This document shows, piece after piece, positions 49,201-62,082 of a stretch of 64,000 bases of DNA. This stretch comes from Paraphysoderma sedebokerense (lineage: Eukaryota; Blastocladiomycota; Physodermatomycetes; Physodermatales; Physodermataceae). The position numbers were made by a program, and so were the translations under genes. The number at the start of each line of letters is the position of its first letter. Within the stretch, counting starts at the first letter, position 1. Where the stretch lies: assembly GCA_025602915.1 (NCBI GenBank), contig JAHLJZ010000050.1:108688-172687 (forward strand), given 5' to 3'. Below the pieces are notes generated by a model. It saw only the letters and a list, made by a program, of their open reading frames with translations, was not told the DNA's origin and did not search any database.

Positions 49201-51186
49201 CGTTGTTACATTGGCACAAAATCTTCCTCCAATTTTGAGAACAACATCGCTCGCACTTGTCAACCAGCCTAAAAACATATTCGTTACGTTCACTTTAAGC
49301 GACGTACCCCCGGCTTGAAATTGGGGAATAAAGAGTATTAAAATTATGCATGTTACTTTCGAAAAAGAAATCCTTAACATACTGGTTGGTCCAGAAATAG
49401 GAGTGATGCTGGTAATATTGTATCGTTCAAATGACAGTTGGTACGATCGCACCACAGGAAAGTGAGGAAGATTAATGAGCCCAACTTGTAACTCTTCAGC
49501 TATCAATACGCCAAACGGTCAATGAAAGATTATCTTATTTCGCAACAAACATATGTAGATACTAACATGCCCCAACTCCCCAAGCAGGCGAACGTAACGT
49601 GAGAGCAGCTCCAGTCCATCTTGGGTTATCACATCCTACTGAAGCAAAGAGACAATGAACTTGTGATGTTGAATAGTTGGTCGGTAATGCAGAGAATGTC
49701 AGATTAAAATCTTGTAGAAAACCGATTCGTAAGTCAGGGGCGTCGGTAATAGATGGCGGTGTCACGATGCTGGCAATGGAGAAATACTTAAAGTACGAAA
49801 CAAAAAAGGATCGGTCATTCGAATTGGCAGGTAAATTGTCTGATGTTCCCATAAGAAAAATGGAGCCATCGGAGTCGATTTCTATTCGGACGATAATATC
49901 GTGGCCACTGTAAGAATAAATCAAGCGTGCCTGGAGTGACATGTCTGCTGCTCGAAATTGATTGATAACAATATCTCGTGGTGTGGCAGAATTAACGTGA
50001 TCATAAAAATTCCATTGGGACTTTATTGAACTGCTAGTAGTAACGTAGGCGGTGTAAATGGATTGGCCCAAAACCCTAATGTCTAAGTTGCGAGGATCAG
50101 GCGGAGTCGAAAAAGTAGGAAGTAAAGGATATTCATCAACTGTGCTGCCACTATATCGGTATAATGTAGGCTGAAAAATTGAACTTGATGGTTCGTATGT
50201 TAGGAAGTACGAGCTCTGATCCCCATAATCTTTCACAGCATATGAAATGACATAACTGTTGGTGGATATCGCGATAGCATTTGGTTGACCGATAACTCCA
50301 ACAGAATTAATCGGCAACATGACAGTATGTGTACTATTGAGAAGACGAGCGTTAAATGTCCCACCACTACAACAGTTAAATTCTATTGAGTGAATTCGAT
50401 ACGGTTCGCTGATGTTGCTCCGACGTGTAGGGAAAGCTTGACTGACATCGTACACTCCGACATGCCAGCGGTTTCCTCCACTTTGAAAGCCATGAGCACC
50501 CACAAGTAAATAATTCGAATTTGAATTCCATCCAACCTCAATTTCGCTTCAAATGTGAATCGCTAGTTAGTCAGCTTCGATTATTGACCACAGAAAGAAT
50601 TATAAATTCACTTACACGTTGGCTGCAAGGAAAGAGGGGGAGAATCGTTCAATTTCGACGTCATAAGTCTTGGTTAACGGATTATTAATGCTGCTTAATA
50701 CGAAGTCACTCTGTTTAATTTTAATAAGGTTAAATCCGACATTATCAGTGTACACTAAATACACGTCTTTGGTCGTTGGATGTGTGATGAAAGTCGCCGC
50801 AGCTTTGGCGCTTGAACTGACATTTAAATTAAAAATCGTATGAATAAATAAAAATAGTATGTCTGAAAAGCTGCTTTCACGCACCTGCTAACATCATAAT
50901 TCCAGTTGGAAGTATTAAGTTGCAATGAATTCACAAAATACAAATTTCTGTTGACACTGGAATACTGATAAAATTTCAGATTATTGCTTGCATTTGTACC
51001 GGCTAGAAATAGATAGTCCTGATTATATCCAGCGCTATGGATAATTCTTTCATCGGCAGGAAGTGAAACAAATGTAGTCGAGCTCAGAAACCATGGTGAA
51101 GGCACGTCGTGGTTGCCGAATATGCATTCAAAAAGTCGCGACAGCAGAAAAACCACCAAGAAGTATTTCCACGGCGGATTGGACAT
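46236..51186 (-). CDS. Large Cys-rich, IPT/TIG-containing multipass membrane protein
   Basis: Fourteen exons give about 1355 residues: 51186-50885, 50816-50616, 50546-49567, 49499-49383, 49313-48807, 48747-48618, 48548-48417, 48353-48214, 48112-48106, 48046-48006, 47943-47852, 47796-47163, 47081-46558 and 46496-46236. Order: signal peptide (FLVVFLLSRLFECIFG), a long extracellular region of beta-propeller-like repeats with many N-x-S/T sites, an IPT/TIG-like Ig fold (ITSITPISGPTTGGTSLKVN), more ectodomain, a Cys-rich module (GVRCGECRKNFYRFDGECIPC), then 8-9 hydrophobic segments beginning IGLTIFVLFVALMCGGGVVY, with the family text FDCTKELDDSDASFRCY. The cytoplasmic tail is basic. Similar Cys-rich multipass proteins occur in zoosporic fungi, oomycetes and algae. 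The ligand is unknown; a receptor or channel-like sensor is possible (inference). Confidence 0.8.
48106..48112 (-). other. Putative 7-base micro-exon in the Cys-rich membrane protein gene
   Basis: TTTGCAG on the minus strand, preceded by GGTGCAG (acceptor) and followed by GTAGAT (donor). It converts a phase-1 intron into a phase-2 intron; without it the exons 48353-48214 and 48046-48006 cannot be joined in frame. It contributes the Cys of LCVCSFNGEF. Confidence 0.5.
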
Positions 51187-51667
51187 GTCTAACGTGGAAA
51201 TTGATATCTGCGGTTAGCAAAGCAAGGTCAAAAAATGCAGTATCAGCTAGTGGTAAGTACAAGGGGGGTACTTATTAGTTATTAGATTTGTGAAAGTTCC
51301 TCTAGTGTGGGCCCCTTGGTGCTAACTAAACGACAACACGTATGAAGGCTTGCAGTTGGTCGATGTACCAGGGCTAGATCGCAGAGACAACATATTATAC
51401 ATAATACAACAGCAAAAATCGTAATTATCGTCTATAAGAATCTCAAACAATTACAGATGTCTTTGAAACGTTACGTCAACCTTCGCAAACTCATTTCAAT
51501 GTTTGCACTTTGCCCGATTGATGTCAGGTCGCAGACGGAGGACGTGACTGAATTTAAACCAATATTTCTAAAAATGTAGTGCATTAAATTAGAGATAAGT
51601 ATTTGATTGAAATATCGACATTATCCAACATTTATTTAGGTTTCACCCATCCCTGGCCAAGCATAAA
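51187..51667. other. Intergenic region, no gene seen
   Basis: Lies between the ATG of the Cys-rich membrane protein and the stop of the P-type ATPase gene, both on the minus strand. It should hold the promoter of the former. Confidence 0.5.
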
Positions 51668-54600
51668 TTAAACTCCTCTATAACCGTCTTTTTTCGATGG
51701 TATAATCTCACTCGTGCTATGCCCAATGTCTATATTCTCTATACTTGCTTCATCGGCACTCTCTTCAGTTATTAGATTATTACGTCTATCGAACCATCGA
51801 ATAATGAATTTTAAAATTTCGGTGATGGTAATATGAATAACTACACAAATTATAACGGTAACCCAACTCATACCAGGCAGCCGGACGAGTTCGAGCCATG
51901 CTGCTAAGCCTGTTTCAGACAAGAGGGGAGATTTCTAATAGTTAGCTAAAAACAGAATTAATAAAAAGCGACAATACGACACAAACCGGGTATGTAGAAT
52001 CCCAACAACATTAGTCCAATACTTAAGAACACGGCACCAAACATCCACTTATTGCCGAGAATCCCGGTCTGAAATACGCTCAAACTAACGCTTCTGCTCA
52101 AGAAACCCTGAATCAATTGCATTGTCGTCAAAGCTGCAAATGTGGTGCTTCTCGCCAACGTCAATTCGGACGGGGCAATGGTTTTCCCATCATCGCTGGG
52201 ACCCGCCAATCCGCTCGGATAATTTAAAAGATATACAACAAGAGAAATCAGTGACATTGTTAACCCTTGGACAAAGGTCGTAGAGACGGCAAATCGATCT
52301 AAAACTGCGGATTTCGGGTCCCTCGGCTTGCGATCCATAATGTTTCTTTCAGCAGGTTCTATACCGAGAGATAACGCGGGTGGAACGTCCGCGATAATAT
52401 TAGCCCAAAGAATCATCATAGTCGTGAACGGGAGTTCTCGGTTGATACTGGCGGCAATAATCATGATGATAATTTCGGCAGAGTTACAGCTGAGAAGATA
52501 AACTATGAATTTTTTAATATTGTCGAAAACACGTCGTCCTTCTTCAACTGCCGCTACGATAGTTGTGAAGTTATCGTTTGCAAGAACGATATCGGCGGCT
52601 TGTTTCGTAATTTCTGTGCCACCAATACCCCTATTGTAACGACAATGTGAGAAATTTAGGCACTACCAAAGTTTGAGAAAGAAATGGAGCACTTACATAG
52701 CAACACCGACGTCGGCGGCTTTAATTGCGGGTGCATCTGATGGGACAAGAGAATCAGAATAATGAACGAATATAACCACTTAAAATCCATCATTTTACCA
52801 TTGACGCCGTCACCGGTCATAGCAACTGAGTTTCCTTTCTTCTGTAAAGCTTGTACAATCTTCAACTTATTATCCGGACTATTCATTTTTTAAGAAGTCA
52901 GAAATACGTTTTTCAGTGAAGATATTCCGAAAATACAGACCTCACACGAGCAAAAACATTCGGAAACGGTCTTAACTCGGAAATCTGTTCTTCAGACAAC
53001 ATATCTAATTCAGCTCCTCTAATCGCACGATTCTGAGAAAAAGAAACGAAACGTCAGCCGGTTAAAACATTGTTGTTGATGGCAAAGAAACGCCTATACC
53101 CGCTGCGAATTCCTTGGTTCCAAAATACCCAAATCCGTAGCAATAGCCGTAGCAGTAGCAACATGATCACCAGTAATCATGATCACATTGATGCCAGCTC
53201 TCTTACAAGTTGACACACTTTCTTTCACTCCCTTCTTCGGTGGATCAATTAAACCTATTAATCCAACAAAATTTAACTCGCTTTCCATTTTTTGGAGTTC
53301 CGCTGGTGTAGATAGGGACGGAATGGAGGGTAACTTTCGGATAGCTAGCCCCAGCACACGGAGGCCTCGAGATGCCATAGCAGATGATTGCTCCGAAATG
53401 AGTGCAACCGCCGAATCATTTAGAGGAGTGGCAGTATCAAGGACAGATAGTGGAGTGGGAAAGGATGAGTCCGCGGCTGGAATGAAACCAGAACATTTCA
53501 TAAGAACCGATTCAGGGGCGCCTTTAGCGAGAACAAAAGCATGTGGAGAAGCCGTAGACGACGGCGGTTCGCAGCTGTATACCACACTCATAACTTTCCT
53601 GTCACTATCAAAAGCATTTTCCCCTATTTTTTTCAGTCCTAAATTTGACGGGGTTTCCCACCAAACTTTCGACATTCCACCTTTCTGGGCGCCTACAAGT
53701 AAAGCAATTTCTGTAGGGTCACCGATCGGTTTATATTCGACATTTCCAGTTTCTGATTCTGCTGCAGGTATAACCATGACATCTGAATTGTTGCATAAAG
53801 ATGAAATCATCATTGATAAGACAAAATGCGGAGGGGCCTTTTCGAATGAAGGCGACACTTGTTCTTCGGCTTGTGTCTTGGTTGGACTAGATGAAGCTGA
53901 CGATAAACGAATGATTTTACCAGCAGATGGATCGAGTGATGTGGATTCGGTAAATGTATATGAGTCATTTTGAGTAGTCCAGAGCATGCTAGCTCCCATT
54001 TTTCCTTCGGTCAACGTCCCTGTCTGTAATAATGTAAAGTCAGCTGGGTTCATTAAGAATAAACGATGAATAGATAATACCTTATCTGAACAAATCACAG
54101 TGACACTACCAAGAGTTTCAACTGAAGGCAATTTTCGAACAATCGCTTCTCTCTGTGCCATACGCCTAACTCCTAGAGCCATAGTAACAGTGACGACAGC
54201 AACTAAACCTTCAGGAATGACGGAGACAGCCAAAGATATTCCGACTTTAACCATAGCAAGTACAGGCCTTCTCCATGCTACCCCGATGATTACAACCAAA
54301 GCACTCAACAGAAACGACAGTACAACTAACCATTGTCCGAGTCTTTGTAGCTTTCGTTGAATCGGAGTTTGGACGTTAGGAGTCGACGTAATAGCGGCGG
54401 AAATTTTTCCAATTTCTGTGTCGCTCCCAGTTCGAACGACGATGCCTTTACCACGACCACGAGCTACAAGTGTGGACATGAATGCATTTCCTTTACAGTC
54501 ACCCAAAGGTAATCGACGGGTCTTGGATTTAATCAACTCAGGTGTCTTGGCAACTGCGACGGATTCACCGGTAAGGATAGATTCTACAATTTCGAGTTGC

Positions 54601-56013
54601 GCACATTCAGCGATTCTTAAATCGGCAGGGACAGCATCACCTTCTTCAAGGATGACGATATCGCCGGGAACGAGATTATGCGCATCGACTTCTTCCGTTT
54701 TGCCATCTCGAAGAACTCGCGCCTGAGAATGAAAAGGTAAGCGATCCAACGATTCCGTGCAATTGGAGGAATAAAGACATAACACGGACTTTAGGAACAC
54801 TCAAACTAGATAAAGCTTCCAGAGCTTTATTCGCTTGATACTCTTGACTGAAGCCAATGACAACATTAAGGACAATCACCACTGTCAAAACGTAGGCCGG
54901 ATCCGGATCTCCCATGGCAACTTCTACGATGGCAACAATGATTAAAATAATCACCATGAAGTCCAGGATTTGTGTTAATAACATTTTGAGAACGGAAGGT
55001 TTAGGTGGCGTTGGTAAATGGTTGTGACCGTAGTTCTCGAGTAGATCCGGAATCACAGAGTTCGGTAGACCGGTGGAAAGATTGGTTCGAAACATTGGGA
55101 CGATTTTGTTAATAGCCCTGTCGAAATACAAACCTGCATTTATACAAGTGAATAATTAGAAGAATTCATGACCGTCATCACAAAACGACTTAAACATACC
55201 AGGCGGGGGTAAAACTTTCGTGACAGGAGGAGTCTGTAGCCCAACTTTGTCTTTAAAGTCATCATAAACTTTTTCGACTTCATCTCTCTCTTCTTCTATT
55301 ACCAACTCTTTCCAATCTGCAAACTGAGGCATAGCACTTAAAGTCTTGATAATTGCAACGGACATTTCCTTTTGATCTTGAGGAGACGAACCGCGACAAT
55401 GTTTGTGGAGTCGTAAAGCATGACGAAGTTCAAAGATAGGTTTCTGAGCCATCGCTAAGCGAAATTCCTCAACTGTGGGATATCCAAGAAAAAAGGTTAA
55501 GCCGATTCAGTAAACAAGTTACGAAAAAACTCATCGTTCAACAGCCGATGGAATCTGAAAATAGCAGAATTTAATGAAGAGGATTGAGCATTCAAATACC
55601 TTCCAACAAGAATTCTCCCCATAGAAACCAAGCTTCATTCGCTTCCCTGGTTAATCTCTTTCCAAGCAAGGTTTTACCCTCTTTTCTTCCCATGTTAAGT
55701 AACAAGGCCTCGCCCAATCGTTTCATTACGTCGATGTCGAGGGAGGGCATTTTACCCTTGCGGATTCTGTAATCCATCAGGTAGCGTAACCCGGCGAGCA
55801 CATCTTCGAGAGAGACGTCGGTGTTAGTAGCGATATCGAAGAGATCTTGCACATGGATGCTGATTTGATGTTCGATACTATGCGGAGTGAGCCAAAAGTT
55901 GTAAGTACGAATGCAGGCCAAACAAAACAAACACTAAATGAGAGGGCGACATACGAGGCCTTGCCATCGAGAGCACGCAAAGAGACGATATCAGGGTTTT
56001 CAAAATTTGCCAT
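51668..56013 (-). CDS. Type II P-type cation ATPase with long N-terminal extension
   Basis: ATP-driven cation pump. Eleven exons (56013-55955, 55859-55600, 55472-55200, 55133-54790, 54722-54081, 54023-53100, 53032-52941, 52878-52799, 52736-52697, 52630-51987, 51909-51668) give about 1199 residues. The P-type core begins about residue 210 (TNLSTGLPNSVIPDLLENYG) with TM1-2, actuator TGES (ESILTGESVAVAK), M4 PEGL (AVSVIPEGLVAVVTVTMALG), phosphorylation site CSDKTGTLTEGKM, DPPKKGVKESV, hinge MTGDGVNDAPAIKAADVG, and six C-terminal TMs (from FIVYLLSCNSAEIIIMIIAA). PEGL and KMGASMLW text place it near the PMR1/ENA (Ca2+/Na+) branch; ion choice is not settled. The first ~205 residues are an extra cytoplasmic segment joined in phase. 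Confidence 0.85.
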
Positions 56014-56449
56014 ACAAGAGCTAAGGAGAGCGGATGGTGGTTTTTTCTCAGGAATTAGAGTATGTCAGAGGCCGACGATGGGCGCAAATATGTGAACAAA
56101 AGTGATCACAAGCGACAGCGGGTGGCGAATTTCATCACGCTTCGATTACCCTTCCATCGACTCTTCTGGCCAGGCCTTCAATTTATAATTCACAATAGAG
56201 CACATTTCACATTATGCATGTATGAAATCCGCCAGCATCCGCCGTACACTTTCATTAGAATGCCTCGATCGGCGATGAACAGCTATCTCGAATACTTGGT
56301 TTTAACCAACAGAACATGAATCCCATTTAGCACTTGATTTCACACACATACACACACCAAAACCATGGCAAGAAATTTAAATATACCGAAATTGAGTCAG
56401 GCAATAAATTTTCTCTACATATCAATATACGTGCTGCCGTTGTTACCAA
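56014..56449. other. Intergenic region between ATPase start and tRNA
   Basis: No gene seen. Presumed ATPase promoter and the 5' flank of the tRNA gene. Confidence 0.5.
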
Positions 56450-56522
56450 GCTTTCTTGGCTCAGATGGCAGAGCATCCGCCTAGTAAGCGGAAGGTCGTG
56501 AGTTCGATTCTCACAGAAAGCA
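56450..56522 (+). tRNA. tRNA-Thr (anticodon AGT)
   Basis: A 73-base cloverleaf without intron. Acceptor GCTTTCT pairs with AGAAAGC, discriminator A. The anticodon stem TCCGC/GCGGA closes loop CTAGTAA, giving anticodon AGT. The T arm is GTGAG TTCGATT CTCAC. The D arm has the A-box text TGGCTCAGATGG. A TTTT run directly after (56523-56526) fits a Pol III stop. Confidence 0.95.
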
Positions 56523-56526
56523 TTTT
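56523..56526 (+). terminator. Pol III terminator of tRNA-Thr
   Basis: Four T residues immediately after the mature tRNA 3' end. Confidence 0.6.
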
Positions 56527-56820
56527 GCCTCGTCTCTGTATACTCTTGCATTAGCTTGTCTTATATTTTGTTGTTCGATAGCATCGGTACAAAACTGAAT
56601 TCGAGCTCAAAATTATTTAATTTTGATCCGCAACATTCGCCGAAGTAAAGATAACCATTCTCAAAGTATTAATAATAAATCCAAATGATATTTCAACCAA
56701 AACCCCTCCGACAAATATCCGTTTGTATACTAAATACACTATTGATATGCATTGTTTTTCCTTCACTCCGCAGCCAAATTCCAAAATACCAAAATGAGTA
56801 GATACAAGAAAATGGAATTT

Positions 56821-59663
56821 CTAAGGCAATTGTGTGATACTCCAAGTTTTAACACAAGCGTCGTTGCCGGTACTGACGACTGTATTTTGATCAAGGAAAG
56901 TGACTCCCGTTACAGATTCTTGGTGAGCGTCTAAATTTAGTGATTGCAAATGATGTCAGCAAAATGGTTAAGAAATCATGCATGAAAGGGAGAAAGAAAC
57001 GCAGACTTTTAATCGCCACATGTTTCATTGGATTTGCAACACTCCAAACAAATACGTTGGTATCAAGGCCACCGGACACGGCATACATGGAGTCGTCAGA
57101 CCAAGATAAAGCGTTGATACGAGCGGTGTGGAAAACCCATTGGTTGAGTTTTAACTGATTTTAGGTCGATGTATAAACAGTTGAGGACGTGTGTACGTTA
57201 TTATGACATTACGTAAATAATACCAAGAAGAACCAAAGACTTACGGCTTTTGTAGCAGCATCAAAGACATGAATTTTCCCGGTTTGATCACCAACAGCGA
57301 TGTACTTGTTATCAGGAGAATACGACACCATAGTCACGGCAGCGCGCACTGACATCGGAATATCAGGCTCTGAGGATGTTTTTTCCACGAGAGTTCCAGA
57401 TGATTGCAATGTATAGATTCGGATTTTGTTATTCTAATAAGACGGCAAGGTTTAGATTTACACAAGAGAAATAGCCGGAAATTGAGCAAATCATACATCA
57501 AAACCAACAGCAACTTCGTCGCCTTTCTTCGAGATATCGACAGCACTGGCAACAACACCATCAGGATTTTTGATGGCAGAAACTTTAGATCCATTCTTCA
57601 TGACCAGAATTTCATTGAGAGTAGCGATGACAGTGAATTCTCCGCGAGAAGAGATCGCTTTCGGAACGGAATTGGTTGGGGCGGCAGTGGTGCTAAAGTA
57701 ACCAATGGTTAGCATGACCATTCATATGATGAAGATGAAAAACGAAATCAACCTATATTCATTTTTGTCTACACTAATGATGCGGGCACTGTCATCCATA
57801 CCAATGGTGTAAACTTTATCTTGATTAGAGTATAACCCGTTGATCTGATTCTTATGTCCTTGGCCGGAGACAGGAATGCCATTACCGCTGTTGTTTTCCC
57901 AACGATCTTGATAATTCACGCTGTTAGATCATTGAATAAAGTGGACATGGGGGCAGAAGATTTGCGAAATTGATACTCACAAACTCTGCCATCATAACTA
58001 CCGCTGTAGAGTTTGGTGTCAACTTTGGTGAATGCAGTGATGCTCTTTTGATGACCCTGTAAACCGATTAGCTTTTTAGTTTTCTTACTACCTGATCGCT
58101 GATATTGATTGTACTGTACCCTGACAACTTTCGAAACTTTTCCAGAGTTCTGATCGAGGTAGTTCAAATCGCCAGAAAGAGACAATGAGAGCAAGTAATC
58201 TCCTTGCCAGAGGTTTCCGACTTGTTGATCCTCCACAGAGGGAGAGGACGAAACCTGGAATGTACTATTGACAGATGACAACATTAGGACCTTTTGCGTG
58301 ATCAAATTAAGTAAATAGAGTATACTGACGTTTTTACCGCTTTTGCTTCAACATCCCAAAGTTTGACGGTCATATCGGCGGAAGATGTCATCAAGTATTT
58401 TGAGTCAGGGCTCCATGAAACCGAGAAAATGCCACCACTGTGAGCATTAGCGGCGGTGCTAAGCTCTTGAACTTTAGCTCCAGTGCTACCATCGTATAAG
58501 AAAATCTAAATGGTACATCAAAGGGGACGGATGAATGTGACGCTTTGTTTCAAAAAGAATTGAAAAGAGACTTGTACCTTTCCGTCCATACCAACTGAAA
58601 CAAAATGACTACCGCTGGGGGAAAATCTAACACTTTGAACAAATCTGGTATGATCAGATATACTGAGATTAAACTTGTACGGTGCTCCATGGTAGAAGTT
58701 AACAGTCATGTCATCAGAACAGGTCACTGCACGGAAAGGACGACTTTGACGGATAGAAACAGAGTTGATAATCTTGTTGTGGCCACTAATTTCTCCCACG
58801 GAATTACCGCTATCAAAAGTGAATGCATGGCCGAATCTGTGAACAGCAATAGATTAATTCATGATCCTAGATTTCTGATTTAACCGTCCGCCAATTGGTA
58901 ACAACACTTACTTGTCCTTTCCATCACCGACGGCAATAAGCCTTTTCGATTCACAATCCCATGCCAAATCGTTAACTTTTCCCCCAAGAACTTTGAATTC
59001 GCTTTTTAAAATTTGGGATTCCTGTGTGCAATCCCAAATACGGACATTTCCACGTTCGTCTACGGTGTTACAGGATGAAAGCATTCATCAGCTATGAGTT
59101 GTCTTACAACAGACTTTGTTCAGAATCCAAACCAGACGTACCAGCAGACGCAATGTAATATCCAGAAGGAGCATATCTGGCAACAGATACGGGGAAGGAA
59201 TGACCGGTATATTCATTCGCAATTGCTGGATTCTGCGAAAAGAACGCGCAAATCCGAATTTAGTTATGTTCAGACCATAGGAGCAAATTCCGACAGTCAA
59301 GCATAATACTAACAGCAATATCTCTGATGATAACGGTTCGACCGTTGGTATACAGTATATTTTTCCCTTTCGGGTCGCCCCCTAGATGAACGGCTTGACC
59401 TCTGGTAGTTGCGGGAGAGCAAGCAAAGATGGATTCTATAATCGTGGGAGGACAGTATGGTATTCCAAATTAAGAAATTGCATTAGTTGACAATATATGC
59501 GCCACTATTAAAAATCGTAATTTTCATCCGAATTTGTGCAAGTATACCAAAACAAACACGGGCAAGACTTCGCCGAATCTTAGAAGGTGACGCAATAGCA
59601 ATAGCCAACAGATTGAAACGGGGAAAGCGTACTTTTCTTGTAAGCGGGAGCGGGAGATGCCAT
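56821..59663 (-). CDS. AIP1: Actin-interacting protein 1 (AIP1 / WDR1), WD40 protein
   Basis: AIP1 cooperates with cofilin to disassemble actin filaments. Thirteen exons, from 59663-59633 ([10 protein letters not shown]) and 59435 onward down to a stop at 56821, encode about 600 residues forming two seven-bladed WD40 propellers. Seen in order: [167 protein letters not shown] and the end [15 protein letters not shown]. One junction near 57910-58020 (GRV to YRWEN) has competing acceptors; I used the in-phase one. Confidence 0.95.
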
Positions 59664-60128
59664 GACTGAAAGCTATCAGTTATTGAGAGAGAGTTGCTAA
59701 AAAAAAGGAACAGGAACGGTTTTGCAATGAATAGACTAATAAAGAGGAGAGGGACTTCGGTGACTGTCACCCGTCTCGGCCGAACTGAGCTGTCCACCAA
59801 CAGGCAACAACTACACTTCTGATTTGAGTAGTTCAAACTTCAACAGCTTTTACATAGTTAGCGGAGGAACTCTTATCGCTAGCAGCATCGAATTTTAAGT
59901 ATAAATTCACAGTTTATTCATTCTAACGGAGTATTTACTTCAACTTCAAAGATCATAGTAGGACAGACTAATATGCTACAGTGAATTTACGATGTACCCG
60001 ACAAGCTATTTTAGCTGTTCGGCAATCTTACGGATTTGATTTGAATACAAATAATATATAATTATGAGAGACTAAAATCATTCTGCAGTACATAAACCTG
60101 TACGACTTCAACTATTGCCAATGTGTAT
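59664..60128. other. Intergenic region, AIP1 promoter side
   Basis: No gene supported. Confidence 0.5.
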
Positions 60129-61143
60129 CTATGATTCGATATTTTCGGAAGCATCGTCGGAGACTGCAGGTATCTGTTTGGTGCTTGATTTCTGTTGAGT
60201 ATTAGCATTGTCGGAGACTGAAGATATCTTGGTAGTGCTTGATTTCTGCTGATTATTAGTACTTGAAGCTCCTGTTGCGGATGATGAAGATGTCTTTGCC
60301 GTGGAAGATTTTGACTTATTTGCGTTCACTGTCTCAGAGAATTTTTCAGGAGGAATGCAGTTGATTTTGAAGAATGGTGAGAGATGACGGAAGCGAGTTC
60401 GATGCGTATTGAAAGTAGACTGCTCGAATTCTAAACGATAGTCTCCTGTCGGTAACTCTGTTCACAAGGCATCAGTCAGCTAACCTAATATTGAATTATT
60501 GAAAAGATAAGTCAAATTACCTTCAGGAATTGCCCATTCAAGTTCGCCTTTCCCATTTCGTGCTAAAATTGGTAGTATAATGGTCAAGGAAAGAACTGAT
60601 GAATTTGTACAAACAATCAAACGAACCTCGACCAAACTTCAAAGTCCTGTCAGTCTTAAGCCATTTTGCTGTCATTGCGCCCGCCACTGGACCGAGATCC
60701 TTGTCCCCGTAGTGGAGCGAAAACTTAGTAGCTCCTAAGCCCTGGATATGCATTATTATCAGTTAATGGTAGCTCTGTACAGAGGAAAGTACATCATTGA
60801 TTAATAATAGTTACCGATGAACTGCCGATCATTAGTGTATTGACTCGAATTGTGACGTTCTTTCCACATTCCCAAACTGTTTTTTCATGGGGCGCCAACC
60901 TACATGATACAATAACGAAATTAGGCACCAACCTAGTAATGCTAATCATCGAAATTATATTTACCAGTCTACTCGAGCGTCTCTTTGCTTATTCCTTGTA
61001 TGCCATCCTCGAACAACTTCCCAGATACCAGTGGTAACGACAGTGTCTACAATAAATCCTGGGAGGGGCGCTGGAGATGGAGCGGCATCCGAGCCGGCAA
61101 GGAGGGCAACGACTGCGACTACTATGATTGATTGGAAATGCAT
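60129..61143 (-). CDS. Secreted protein, family A member 2, with Ser/Thr-rich tail
   Basis: Exons 61143-60965, 60899-60815, 60741-60627, 60562-60521 and 60457-60129 give 249 residues. Signal peptide: FQSIIVVAVVALLAGSDA. The conserved domain (about residues 55-175) shows WECGKNVTIRVNT, LKFGRARNGKGELEWAIPE, LPTGDYRLEFEQS, HRTRFRHLSP and FFKINC. These line up one by one with the protein at 8631-9301 and, for the end, with 63818-64000. The last ~75 residues are Ser/Thr/Gln/Lys-rich with a near-duplicated block (NQQKSSTTKISSVSDNA / TQQKSSTKQIPAVSDDA), probably O-glycosylated. The introns within the domain exceed those of member 1, which has only one. Function unknown; a Kre9/KNH-like beta-sandwich is possible. 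Confidence 0.82.
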
Positions 61144-61180
61144 TCTGCGTAAGATATTCAAAATAAGGGGATATTTGATC

Positions 61181-61190
61181 TATGTATATA
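61181..61190 (-). promoter_or_regulatory. Possible TATA element of secreted family A member 2
   Basis: TATATACATA on the minus strand, about 40 bases before the ATG at 61143. Confidence 0.35.
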
Positions 61191-62082
61191 GCCGGCAGCA
61201 ATTATTGCATTGGTGGGTTCCTTCCGAAATTTTTATACTTTGATTGTCAGAGTAGATCCAGTATTAGCACGCTGGCTGTACAATCCAACAGCTTCACCTC
61301 GCACCTTTCATCAGGGGCCCATAGTTTAGTCGTGACATCTTGCTGATTCGAAGCTTCAGAATGAGAGAATCAGAGGATGATTGGACCAATCTTTCTCCAC
61401 TAAACTGAAACATGAGAGCACTACTCCGGTTTGCTGTTGTATTGTAACCACAGCGTGCGGATTGCGGAATCGTCCCACTGAGACAGAACGCGCACCGCAG
61501 GATCCCGTCGCGGGTCATTTCACGGGGTGTTTCACTACACAAGGGGGGACGTGATTCCAGTTGCACTGCTTATTTCCAAAGGAATTCGAATTTCGGGTAA
61601 TAGTAACAGAATGCACCGATTCGGAATTTCGGCTAATAGCCAATTTGACTATTTGCGGCGCATATTCGCATACCAATTCATTTGAAGTTTTGGCCTTCCC
61701 TGACGGTGACTTGAAGAACGGAAGGCGTTGCTACAATGAAGTTGTTCTTCCATGATTTGATTTGGATCACGCTGGAGTTGCAACTTTAATGGTATTGGCT
61801 TATAGCAAATTCATACAAATAGTCAATTATAATTAGCACGCAAGCCATGGATAACGGCTCGGAGGGTTTACTGTTGACGAAAAAATGAGTTCCAAAGAGT
61901 AATAAAATAAACCCATGCATGATAATGGTGGATTCTTGCTATATAGATGCAGCACCATCAAAATTATAATTAAAGAGTCAGTATCCAGCGCGGACAATCA
62001 GGCCAAAGTGAATTGCTTGGTGTGAAAAGTGAATGCCTTGTTTCCAAGATTCGATTTCTCCAACATCCATCGTTTGTCCGAA
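61191..62082. other. Intergenic region, no gene seen
   Basis: Between the divergent starts of secreted family A member 2 and RNase H2B. Several 60-90 codon frames on both strands show no family or splice support. Confidence 0.5.

Noticed and set aside
53179-53973. 264-codon plus-strand frame opposite the P-type ATPase
   Set aside because: It is antisense to the nucleotide-binding domain exon, whose coding strand is unambiguous.
61294-61566. 90-codon minus-strand frame
   Set aside because: No recognisable domain or convincing splice sites; likely chance.
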